Part shown: positions 24,881 to 32,429 of the stretch, piece by piece | How positions within the stretch are numbered: position 1 is the stretch's first letter | How the letters are laid out: the number at the start of each line of letters is the position of its first letter | Source: an uncultured Neokomagataea sp. | Lineage (GTDB): Bacteria > Pseudomonadota > Alphaproteobacteria > Acetobacterales > Acetobacteraceae | DNA length: 59,074 nt | Direction: 5' to 3' | Assembly: GCF_946476835.1 (NCBI RefSeq) | Contig: NZ_CAMKWA010000014.1 | Coordinates: 1 to 59,074 of the forward strand | Position numbers and translations under genes: made by a program | The notes under the pieces: generated by a model | Told to the model about the DNA's origin: nothing | The model's database searches: none | The model's input: only the letters and a program-made list of their open reading frames with translations

Positions 24881-25909
24881 TCAGACCGAGAGTTCTTTTC
24901 GAACAATTGCCGCGCCTGCGCCCAGGGCATTCAGCTTGCCCCGCGCTACATCACGCGGTAACGGCGCCATACCACAATTGGTGCAGGGATAAAGCTTGTC
25001 GGCATCAACAAACTGAAGCGCTTTGCGTAGAATATTTGCGACTTTCTCCGGCGTCTCAATGGTTTTTGTGGCCACGTCAATGGCGCCAACCATGACCTTT
25101 TTTCCACGAATAAGTTCGATCAGATCCATTGGAACGCGGGAGTTCTGACATTCCAGTGAAATTAGATCGATATTGGACTTCTGCAGTTTGGGAAAGATCT
25201 CTTCATACTGCCGCCACTCTTCCCCAAGAGCATTTTTCCAGTCGATATTGGCTTTGATGCCATACCCATAGCAGATATGAACCGCGGTTTCGCACTTCAG
25301 CCCTTCAATGGCCCGCTCCAGCGTGGCAATACCCCAGTCATTGACCTCATCAAAAAATACATTGAAGGCAGGTTCATCGAACTGAATGATGTCGACACCT
25401 GCCGCTTCCAGTTCTTTTGCTTCCTGATTAAGAATTTTGGCAAATTCCCAAGCGAGTTTTTCGCGGCTCTTATAGTGACCATCATGGAGCGTGTCGATCA
25501 TCGTCATAGGGCCAGGTAGCGCCCATTTGATAGGTTTTTTTGTCAGTGTGCGTAAAAATTTCGCATCCTCGACAAAAACCGGCTTTTCACGCGCTACGGC
25601 GCCCACAACGGATGGCACGCTTGCATCGTAACGGTTGCGAATTTTAACCGTCTGACGGTTCTCGAAATCGACACCGCTGAGATGCTCAATAAAGGTTGTG
25701 ACGAAATGCTGACGCGTCTGTTCACCGTCACTGACGATATTAATGCCAGCACGGTCCTGATCGTCCAGCGTCAAGCGAAGGGCATCCTGTTTGCCTTCGA
25801 CCAATTCTTCCCCCTGCAATTTCCAGGGGGACCAAAGTGTTTCAGGCTGTGCAAGCCATGAAGGTTTTGGCAGGCTGCCGGCCGTTGAAGTGGGAAGTAG
25901 TGTTTTCAT
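24881..25909 (-). CDS. mesD: Core methionine synthase MesD (folate-independent, MetE catalytic-domain homologue)
   Basis: The protein has 342 residues, the size of the C-terminal catalytic half of MetE without the folate-binding half. The zinc ligands are visible as His211 and Cys213 (VHICYGYG), Glu253 (SLECQNSR) and Cys312 (PCTNCGM). GSLPKPSWL at the N-terminus and QFDEPAF at about 176 are typical. The DUF1852 gene lies 30 bases upstream on the same strand, the defining neighbour of the MesD family, which makes methionine from homocysteine in aerobes without methyl-folate or cobalamin but needs DUF1852 and oxygen (Price and colleagues). The GAAGG upstream supports the start. Confidence 0.92.
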   Translation of the reverse strand: MKTLLPTSTAGSLPKPSWLAQPETLWSPWKLQGEELVEGKQDALRLTLDDQDRAGINIVSDGEQTRQHFVTTFIEHLSGVDFENRQTVKIRNRYDASVPSVVGAVAREKPVFVEDAKFLRTLTKKPIKWALPGPMTMIDTLHDGHYKSREKLAWEFAKILNQEAKELEAAGVDIIQFDEPAFNVFFDEVNDWGIATLERAIEGLKCETAVHICYGYGIKANIDWKNALGEEWRQYEEIFPKLQKSNIDLISLECQNSRVPMDLIELIRGKKVMVGAIDVATKTIETPEKVANILRKALQFVDADKLYPCTNCGMAPLPRDVARGKLNALGAGAAIVRKELSV

Positions 25910-25939
25910 GGAAGATGACCTTCTATTTCTTTTGATTGA

Positions 25940-26923
25940 TCAGGCGGTGTAACTGGCAGACCATTTTTCAAGAATGTCGTGATACGGCTTGATAAAATGC
26001 TCGTCCGTATAGTGCCCCTGTGAGATCGCTAGTTGTGTACGCTCCTCACGGTCGTAGACAATGCGGGTATTGGAATAATCCTGACACTTCAGGCTCGGCT
26101 GATAACAATCAGCCGCAGCAGAATTGGCATTGTAAATTTCAGGGCGGTAGACTTTCTGAAAAGATTCCATCACGCTAATGGTGCTGATCAGCTCAAGAGC
26201 AGAATAGTCAGACAGAAGATCTCCCAAAAAATAGAAGGCCAATGGTGCTGCACTATTGCGCGGCATAAAATAACGGACCTGCATCCCCATTTTTTTAAAA
26301 TACTGGTCTGTCAGGGAAAATTCACGCTGCTCATATTCAACACCGAGAACAGGATGCTGATTTTCCGTTCGATGATAGGTGCGATTGGTCGAGACACTGA
26401 GGCAGATAACAGGCGGTTTTTTGAAATTCTGCTTATAAGCAGACGAGTTCATGACGCTTTTAAAGAGATTTCCATGTAGATCCCCATAATTGTGGGGAAC
26501 ACTGAATTCGGCTTTCTCTTTATTGTAAGCCGGCAACAACACGCTGAAATCATAATCCCGCACGTACGAGGAAAAACTGTTCCCGGCTAGGCCCGATATC
26601 CGTTTGTTGGCGTTTTTATCAACAATTGTTGTGTAGAGGACTTCGATCAGAGGGAAGCTGCCACTTTTTCCAGCAAAGGCAAGATCCATCTCGACAGAAA
26701 CTATCTCAAGCTCAAGAGTGTACCGATCTCTATTGGCATTATCCCAGTGCGCCAGATCATTGAACCGATTATCGATCATGCGCAGGACGTTGCGTAGGTT
26801 TTCCTGACGGCTATCTCCTCTCGCCAGATTGGCAAAATTGGTCGTAAGGCGGGTTTTGCCGGAAGGGTGATAGTTCTCATCGAAACGAATCCGATGGATA
26901 CTGAATGTCGTGCCCTGAATCAT
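25940..26923 (-). CDS. mesX: MesX (DUF1852), partner of MesD
   Basis: The protein has 327 residues and AGGAGA four bases before its ATG. The N-terminus FSIHRIRFDENYHPSGKTR and later blocks LTTNFANLARG, RMIDNRFNDLAHWDN, HNYGDLHGNLFKS and HPVLGVEYEQ match my recollection of DUF1852. It is required for MesD activity and is proposed to help supply the methyl group in an oxygen-dependent way; the chemistry is not settled. It has no signal peptide or membrane span. It forms an operon with mesD. Confidence 0.88.
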   Translation of the reverse strand: MIQGTTFSIHRIRFDENYHPSGKTRLTTNFANLARGDSRQENLRNVLRMIDNRFNDLAHWDNANRDRYTLELEIVSVEMDLAFAGKSGSFPLIEVLYTTIVDKNANKRISGLAGNSFSSYVRDYDFSVLLPAYNKEKAEFSVPHNYGDLHGNLFKSVMNSSAYKQNFKKPPVICLSVSTNRTYHRTENQHPVLGVEYEQREFSLTDQYFKKMGMQVRYFMPRNSAAPLAFYFLGDLLSDYSALELISTISVMESFQKVYRPEIYNANSAAADCYQPSLKCQDYSNTRIVYDREERTQLAISQGHYTDEHFIKPYHDILEKWSASYTA

Positions 26924-27080
26924 TGTTCTCCTGCGTCCCTTTTATCGCCTCGAACCAAAATGCGAACACTGGGGATACAAAGCGTCGCCAGTTTTAGTCT
27001 CTGAGTTTTTTAGGCGGTTGTGGTCATCATCAGGGCAGCTTTATGCCTGAACGAACCCGTGAGCAGAAATGATTTGATTT

Positions 27081-27096
27081 CATCAATACATCAATA
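27081..27096. repeat. Tandem CATCAATA repeat upstream of mesX
   Basis: CATCAATA occurs twice head to tail in the 285-base gap between mesX and an IS remnant. The gap has no gene and should contain the mesX promoter. The repeat may be a regulator site, but no MetR-type palindrome is evident. Confidence 0.3.
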
Positions 27097-27208
27097 TTGT
27101 TCATATACCAATATAGGCGCATTGCCTCAGGAAAAGACACAGTCAGAAACTAATCTCTGCTTTCCGTCGCACTAGGAGGTTCCAGCTTGCACGCGAGTTG
27201 CGTTTGGC

Positions 27209-27520
27209 GGCCCTGTGGCAAAGTTTTGGCCGTTTCCTGAAATCATCGTCGTCTTTGACGACGCAGCGGTTGCGATGAGTAATTTCAGGGATCGTCATTT
27301 TCGTGATGTGGTGATCCTTTGGGTGGTACGCTGGTATTACCGTATGGAACCATCTACCGAGACCTTGAAACTATATTGGCCGAGCGAGGCGTGAGTGTTG
27401 ATCATTCAACGATTTACAGATGGGTCCTGCGCTATGCTCCTAAAATCAAAAAGTACCTTCAATAAAAAATTCAAAACAAATAGGCTCCACTCCACACAAA
27501 CATAACTTTACGACAGGGGC
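27209..27520 (+). pseudogene. IS6-family remnant (b), internally deleted
   Basis: Left repeat GGCCCTGTGGCAAAGTT (27209-27225) and a degraded right repeat AACTTTACGACAGGGGC (27504-27520) bracket about 312 bases. An ATG at 27275 begins the transposase N-terminus (MSNFRDRHFRDVVILWVVRW), which shifts frame and continues in the next as YRDLETILAERGVSVDH and TIYRWVLRYAP, then jumps to the 3' end. The whole catalytic domain is missing. Confidence 0.8.
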
Positions 27521-27528
27521 AGGCTGAC

Positions 27529-27909
27529 TTATGGGCAATCTTTATAATTTATTACTAATTTAAATTCATCAAATTTATAATATATACTTCCACACATATT
27601 TTTAATTTCCGCAATTATTTGATATGAGTTATTTTTTTCATTTATTTTAAATAAACCATCATAATAATTATCGTTATCACCAATCATAATATTATATTTA
27701 TAAAATGTTCCGTTTGTGTTTTTTTTGAAAAAATACATGGTGTATTCATTGCCAAAATAGGATTCCTCTGAATTAATTTTAAATTCCGCATGAGAATTGG
27801 GAAATTTTTTTTCGTATACCGTCCGTATTGTTGGGTGAAATTTAAACAAATTTAAAAAAACCAATAAAATTGTTTCAATAAACAATAAAAAATATATTGC
27901 TTTATTCAT
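27529..27909 (-). CDS. AT-rich orphan gene, N-terminally anchored exported protein
   Basis: The product has 126 residues: a hydrophobic N-terminus (IYFLLFIETILLVFLNLF) that would be a signal anchor, then a polar domain rich in Asn, Lys, Tyr and Phe with two cysteines near the C-terminus. Base composition is far more AT-rich than anything around it, as are the flanks, pointing to transfer from a low-GC source. No family is recognised and no clear ribosome site is seen. It lies between two IS6 remnants. Confidence 0.5.
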   Translation of the reverse strand: MNKAIYFLLFIETILLVFLNLFKFHPTIRTVYEKKFPNSHAEFKINSEESYFGNEYTMYFFKKNTNGTFYKYNIMIGDNDNYYDGLFKINEKNNSYQIIAEIKNMCGSIYYKFDEFKLVINYKDCP

Positions 27910-28126
27910 TTTATTTTTCCATAAATCACAACCAATTATTTCATTTTACACATTTACTTTATGTAAATCAATCTATATATGGGTATAATATAACAAAGCA
28001 AGTCATGCATTATTTGTATAATCATGATTCCATCAAATCAGATTACTACTGAGTAAGCGCTGTTCTATTTATTATAATTTTTTTCACTCCTCTAAATATC
28101 CCACTCAGCACCACGAGAAACTTTTT

Positions 28127-28448
28127 GTCCCTGTTGCAAAGTTTCAGAAACTTCCTGACATACCGTCAGGTAAAATATCTGAACAACGCGATCGAAGCGA
28201 AGCATGGAAAACTCAAACAACTGATGTAGGCCAATCCATGGCGTCAAAAGCCTGAAAACTGTTGATGCGACGATCAAAGGGGTTGAGGTCATGCGCACCA
28301 GGAAGAAGGAACAGGCTGAATTCTTCCAGTTCTAAGAGGGTATCATGGGAGAAGTGCGTCTGATTGAAAGACAGCTCAGCTTCTAAACGGTTCCAAAATC
28401 ACAACGAATTGAGTGCCGGCGTCTTCAACCTAACTTTGCAAGAGGTCC
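28127..28448 (+). pseudogene. IS6-family remnant (c), 3' part only
   Basis: GTCCCTGTTGCAAAG (from 28127) and TAACTTTGCAAGAGGTCC (28431-28448) are the terminal repeats. Between them only the transposase C-terminus is left: VKYLNNAIEAKHGKLKQLM, a stop, then fragments of the KGFEVMR block. About 322 bases, clearly inactive. Confidence 0.8.
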
Positions 28449-28619
28449 GTTTCAGGTAGCCTCTAAAAATTTGTAACAGAACCATATTTATTAAAAGTCC
28501 TTCTTATTAATCAATATTAATTGAAAAATATAAAATAATATTGATTAATAAATGTTTTTATTTTTTATAAAAAACAAAACCATATAATACCTATTATCAA
28601 TAGGTTAGGCATTTACGTT

Positions 28620-29258
28620 ATGGTAGACAGAGGAGATTTTTCATTACTCAAAGAAGTGGCTTTACCTCGGCGTCGTGTTCTTCAGGTAATGGGTGCGGCA
28701 ATTACAACTGCCTTGTTAAATGAAGTCACCCCAGCGCATGCTGGCGAGGTCTTGAACAATACATTTTTTCAGCTTTCTCAACAAGTTACCGGCTGCTCCA
28801 CGCTAGACCGTATAATATCTCAACGTCTTTTGACGGCCTTACAAAGTATTTTTCCACATTATGAGCAAGAGATTCATGATCTTGTGGTCTATATAAATAA
28901 CAACGACACTCCAGAAAAAATTTTACAAGAAGCAGAAAAAATAGGGAAGGTTGATACCGTACATAATTTGATTGCAGCGTGGTATATTGGATCTGCCACA
29001 CGTCACATGAATGCGCCTATGGTCGCATACTATGATGCGTTAATGTACCATCCTACCCGTGATGCTTTACCAGTACCTACATATTGCTTTGCTGAACCGG
29101 GGTGGTGGACACAAGACCCACCACCTCTTGGTATTCCAGTCCACTCTTCAAAAGTGATAACCCCTCCCGCCCCTCCACCTGTTGCTGTGGAAGCCAAACC
29201 TGCTCCTGCAGTTCCGTTAAAGCCGCACCGACCAAGCCATTATAAGGGGCACCAATAG
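28620..29258 (+). CDS. Small subunit of membrane FAD-dependent sugar/polyol dehydrogenase
   Basis: The protein has 212 residues. A twin-arginine signal (RRRVLQVMGAA, with PAHA before the likely cleavage site) is followed by the gluconate 2-dehydrogenase subunit 3-type helical domain (LSQQVTGCSTLDRIISQRLL, AAWYIGSATRHMN). After about residue 165 there is a Pro/Ala/Lys tail. In this enzyme family the small subunit is exported together with the folded flavin subunit by the Tat route. It is the first gene of an SLC operon, two bases before the large subunit. The 170 bases upstream are AT-rich and hold the promoter. Confidence 0.88.
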   Translation: MVDRGDFSLLKEVALPRRRVLQVMGAAITTALLNEVTPAHAGEVLNNTFFQLSQQVTGCSTLDRIISQRLLTALQSIFPHYEQEIHDLVVYINNNDTPEKILQEAEKIGKVDTVHNLIAAWYIGSATRHMNAPMVAYYDALMYHPTRDALPVPTYCFAEPGWWTQDPPPLGIPVHSSKVITPPAPPPVAVEAKPAPAVPLKPHRPSHYKGHQ

Positions 29259-29260
29259 TC

Positions 29261-30922
29261 ATGGTATCGCACCCAATTTTTCAAGAAAACGGTGATGTCT
29301 CAGCTGATGTTGTGGTCATTGGTTCAGGCGTTGTCGGCGCCATGATTGCGCATCAACTTGCCTCTTCAGGGCATTCTGTTTTGATTTTAGAGGCTGGACG
29401 CCGCTTCCAACGTTCTGAATTTGTTGAGCGTTGGCGTAACATGGCTTTTTATAACCGCGTTCATAATGACTTTCAGGGATTATACCCTCAATCAGATCTA
29501 GCTCCTGCACCATTGTATTTTCCAAAAAACGATTACGTTGGCTTGAGCGGCCCGAATGGAGCGGCTTACCAGCAAGGATATTTACGCACAGTGGGAGGCA
29601 CTACGTGGCATTGGGCAGCCTCCTGCTGGCGGCACCTTCCGGTCGATTTTCGCATGCAAACAACGTACGGCGTGGGGCGTGACTGGCCTATCTCATATGA
29701 TGATTTGGAGCCATATTACTGTCGTGCAGAAGAAGAAATGGGGGTTTCCGGGCCTCACGACGCCTCGTTACAATCACCGCCTCAACGGTCACGCCCTTAT
29801 CCTCGTGATATGATCCCGTTCGGTTATGCAGATCGTCGTGTTGCAGAGATTGTGAACCCACACGGCTTTCAACTTGTTCCGATTCCTCAGGGCCGCAGTG
29901 TTGCTCCCTATGAGGAAAGGCCTGCATGCTGCGGCAATAATAACTGCCAACCTATATGCCCGATTGGGGCGATGTATAATGGTATTCAGCATGTCGAAAA
30001 AGCCGAAGCGGCTGGCGCAGTCACATTAGATCAATCTGTCGTTTATAAGTTTGATACTGACGAGCATAACAAAATTTCCGCAGTTCATTGGTTTGACGCA
30101 GATCGTAAAAGCCATAAAGCAACAGCACGTGTTTTCGTTGCTGCGTGTAATGGCATTGAAACCCCACGCTTGATGCTACTCGCCGCAAATGAGCACAATC
30201 CGAATGGTCTAGCGAACTCATCCGATCAGGTTGGGCGTAACATGATGGATCATTCAGGTGTTCATGCTACGTTTTTAGCGAATGAACCATTATGGTTTGG
30301 GCGTGGTCCTGCTCAATCTAGCTGTATTGTAGGAGCACGGAACGGCGATTTTCGTTCGAAATACTCCGCTAACAAAATGATTCTAAACAATATTAGTCGC
30401 GTAGGCCCCGCTACAGAGCAGGCGCTTGAGCTAGGCCTGGTGGGGCAAGCTCTAAATGATGAAATCCGACGTCGTGCCGCGTGCGGTGTGGATTTGTCTA
30501 TTAGTTTGGAGCCCCTACCAGACCCGAATAACCGTTTAACCTTGAGTACTCATCGTAAAGATCCTTTAGGTCTGGCATGCCCCGATATTTATTATGACGT
30601 GGGTGACTATGTGCGCCATGGGACCGCAGCCGTACAGGAACAAGTTGCACAAATTGCAGGCCTTCTCGGCGGAACAGAATTAAAGATTACAACGGATTAC
30701 AACGCTAATAACCATATTATGGGCGGCTGCATCATGGGAAGTGATCCGAAAAATTCAGTCGTCGATTCATGGTGTCGCACTCATGATCACACGAATTTAT
30801 GGCTACCAGGTGGGGCTGCCATGTGTTCAGCTAGCGTTGTAAATACAACATTAAGTATGGCAGCCCTTGGCTTGCGAGCTGCTGATTCTATTCAGCGTGC
30901 ACTTCAGGTGGGAGAGGTATAA
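29261..30922 (+). CDS. Large flavoprotein subunit of membrane sugar/polyol dehydrogenase (GMC family)
   Basis: The protein has 553 residues. The FAD-binding Rossmann start is VVVIGSGVVGAMIAHQL, with LILEAG at its end. GGTTWHWAASCWRHLP and the cysteine group ACCGNNNCQPICP (Cys223, 224, 229, 233), which in fructose dehydrogenase holds a 3Fe-4S cluster, are clear, as is the C-terminal NNHIMGGCIMG active-site block. It oxidises a sugar, sugar acid or polyol in the periplasm and passes electrons to the cytochrome subunit. Whether the substrate is fructose, gluconate, 2-ketogluconate or sorbitol cannot be read from the sequence. Confidence 0.93.
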   Translation: MVSHPIFQENGDVSADVVVIGSGVVGAMIAHQLASSGHSVLILEAGRRFQRSEFVERWRNMAFYNRVHNDFQGLYPQSDLAPAPLYFPKNDYVGLSGPNGAAYQQGYLRTVGGTTWHWAASCWRHLPVDFRMQTTYGVGRDWPISYDDLEPYYCRAEEEMGVSGPHDASLQSPPQRSRPYPRDMIPFGYADRRVAEIVNPHGFQLVPIPQGRSVAPYEERPACCGNNNCQPICPIGAMYNGIQHVEKAEAAGAVTLDQSVVYKFDTDEHNKISAVHWFDADRKSHKATARVFVAACNGIETPRLMLLAANEHNPNGLANSSDQVGRNMMDHSGVHATFLANEPLWFGRGPAQSSCIVGARNGDFRSKYSANKMILNNISRVGPATEQALELGLVGQALNDEIRRRAACGVDLSISLEPLPDPNNRLTLSTHRKDPLGLACPDIYYDVGDYVRHGTAAVQEQVAQIAGLLGGTELKITTDYNANNHIMGGCIMGSDPKNSVVDSWCRTHDHTNLWLPGGAAMCSASVVNTTLSMAALGLRAADSIQRALQVGEV

Positions 30923-30925
30923 GTG

Positions 30926-32320
30926 ATGCAACGCTTTACCCTCTTATCGGCTATAACGGCGGTATTTTATGTATCGCCTCTTTATGCTTCCGATAATGCA
31001 CAGATTGCTCGTGGTCGTTATTTAGCTATCGCGGCAGATTGTGCTGCTTGCCATACTCAGCCCAAAAAGGGCCTCCCTTATGCGGGCGGTTATGGCATTT
31101 CTTCTCCTTTAGGTAGCATTTATTCTACAAATATTACGCCATCAAAAAAATATGGTATTGGGTCTTATACTGAAGAGCAATTTAAGCGCGTTTTACGAGA
31201 GGGTGTTCGCGCTGATGGTGCATATCTTTATCCTGCAATGCCTTATACGTCTTATGCACGGTTAACAGATAACGATATTCAAGACCTTTATGCTTATTTT
31301 ATGAAAGGCGTCTCGCCTGTTGATAAAGCTGCGGCCATCACGCACCTCCCCTTCCCTTTTAACATTCGCGCATCAATGTGGGGATGGGATCTTTTTTTCT
31401 TAAATGCAAAACCATTTGTTCCCAACCCAAATTACTCTGCTGAAGTAAACCGAGGAGCATACCTTGCGCTAGCTCTCGGGCATTGTGATACCTGCCATAC
31501 CCCACGCAATGCTTTAATGGCTGAAATTCCCAGTCAATCTATGGGGGGAGCCGCATTATCATCCTGGTACGCACCTAATATTACTCCTTCACGCATTGCA
31601 GGAATAGGTGATTGGAGCGCGTATGATATTGCTCGTTATTTAAAAACGGGCGATGTACCAGGAAAAGCGCAAGCAGCTGGTCCTATGGCAGAAGCCATTG
31701 AGCATAGCTTTCAATATTTGAGTGCGCCCGATATTACTGCCTTAGTCTCCTATATACAACAAATTCCTAAAAATGATCATTCTGGTTCAGTTAATTTGAA
31801 TCAACAAAAATCACGAGATAGCTACGGCCACCTTTCAAAGGAAGATGCAAGTCTGCGAGGAACGCACTTAGATAATATTAGTAGAGGTGCTGTTATTTAT
31901 GATGGTGCTTGTGCTTCATGCCATCAACCGACCGGCATAGGAAGCAAGGATGGTTATTACCCTCAACTGTTCCATAATACAGCAACAGGATCTATTGATC
32001 CGAGTAACTTGGTTGCAACTATTCTGAATGGTGTTGATCGTACCGTCGGTCAGAAGCATTATTTTATGCCGGGTTTCTCGCAAGGGTCCTATGCGGAACA
32101 TTTATCTGATACGGATATTGCAGAAGTTTCGAATTATGTTTTGTCTCGTTTTGGCCATCCAAACGTAATTCTTACAGAACAAGACGTAATACGCATCCGT
32201 TATGGTGGAACTAAACCCTTCATTGCTAAAATCGGGCCATATATTAAACCTGCACTTATGGTCCTGAGTTTCTTAATGGTCTGTGCAGTTTTAATTTTCA
32301 TAAGAAAATGGAAGAAATGA
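30926..32320 (+). CDS. Triheme cytochrome c subunit of membrane dehydrogenase
   Basis: GGAGAGG eight bases upstream favours the ATG at 30926 over the GTG one codon earlier. The protein has about 464 residues with a signal peptide ending near YASD, three heme sites CAACH, CDTCH and CASCH (about residues 39, 187 and 329) and a C-terminal membrane helix (ALMVLSFLMVCAVLIFI) followed by RKWKK. This is the standard subunit that anchors the dehydrogenase and reduces ubiquinone. A terminator follows directly, closing the three-gene operon. Confidence 0.93.
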   Translation: MQRFTLLSAITAVFYVSPLYASDNAQIARGRYLAIAADCAACHTQPKKGLPYAGGYGISSPLGSIYSTNITPSKKYGIGSYTEEQFKRVLREGVRADGAYLYPAMPYTSYARLTDNDIQDLYAYFMKGVSPVDKAAAITHLPFPFNIRASMWGWDLFFLNAKPFVPNPNYSAEVNRGAYLALALGHCDTCHTPRNALMAEIPSQSMGGAALSSWYAPNITPSRIAGIGDWSAYDIARYLKTGDVPGKAQAAGPMAEAIEHSFQYLSAPDITALVSYIQQIPKNDHSGSVNLNQQKSRDSYGHLSKEDASLRGTHLDNISRGAVIYDGACASCHQPTGIGSKDGYYPQLFHNTATGSIDPSNLVATILNGVDRTVGQKHYFMPGFSQGSYAEHLSDTDIAEVSNYVLSRFGHPNVILTEQDVIRIRYGGTKPFIAKIGPYIKPALMVLSFLMVCAVLIFIRKWKK

Positions 32321-32321
32321 C

Positions 32322-32347
32322 AGCCTCAAAAAGCATGAGGCTTTTTT
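32322..32347 (+). terminator. Terminator of the dehydrogenase operon
   Basis: AGCCTCA and TGAGGCT form a seven-base stem around AAAAGCA and are followed by T residues. It starts two bases after the cytochrome stop. Confidence 0.85.
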
Positions 32348-32429
32348 AATTTCTAACACTGTGTCATTTTCATTTCCGTAGCAAAATGGAACGTACACTC
32401 CCCGTTATTGTACTGTGAAGGTTATTGTG

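Noticed and set aside
26924-27208. SAM- or SAH-type riboswitch ahead of mesX
   Set aside because: The leader was read for the known conserved cores and none was recognisable; only a short tandem repeat is present.
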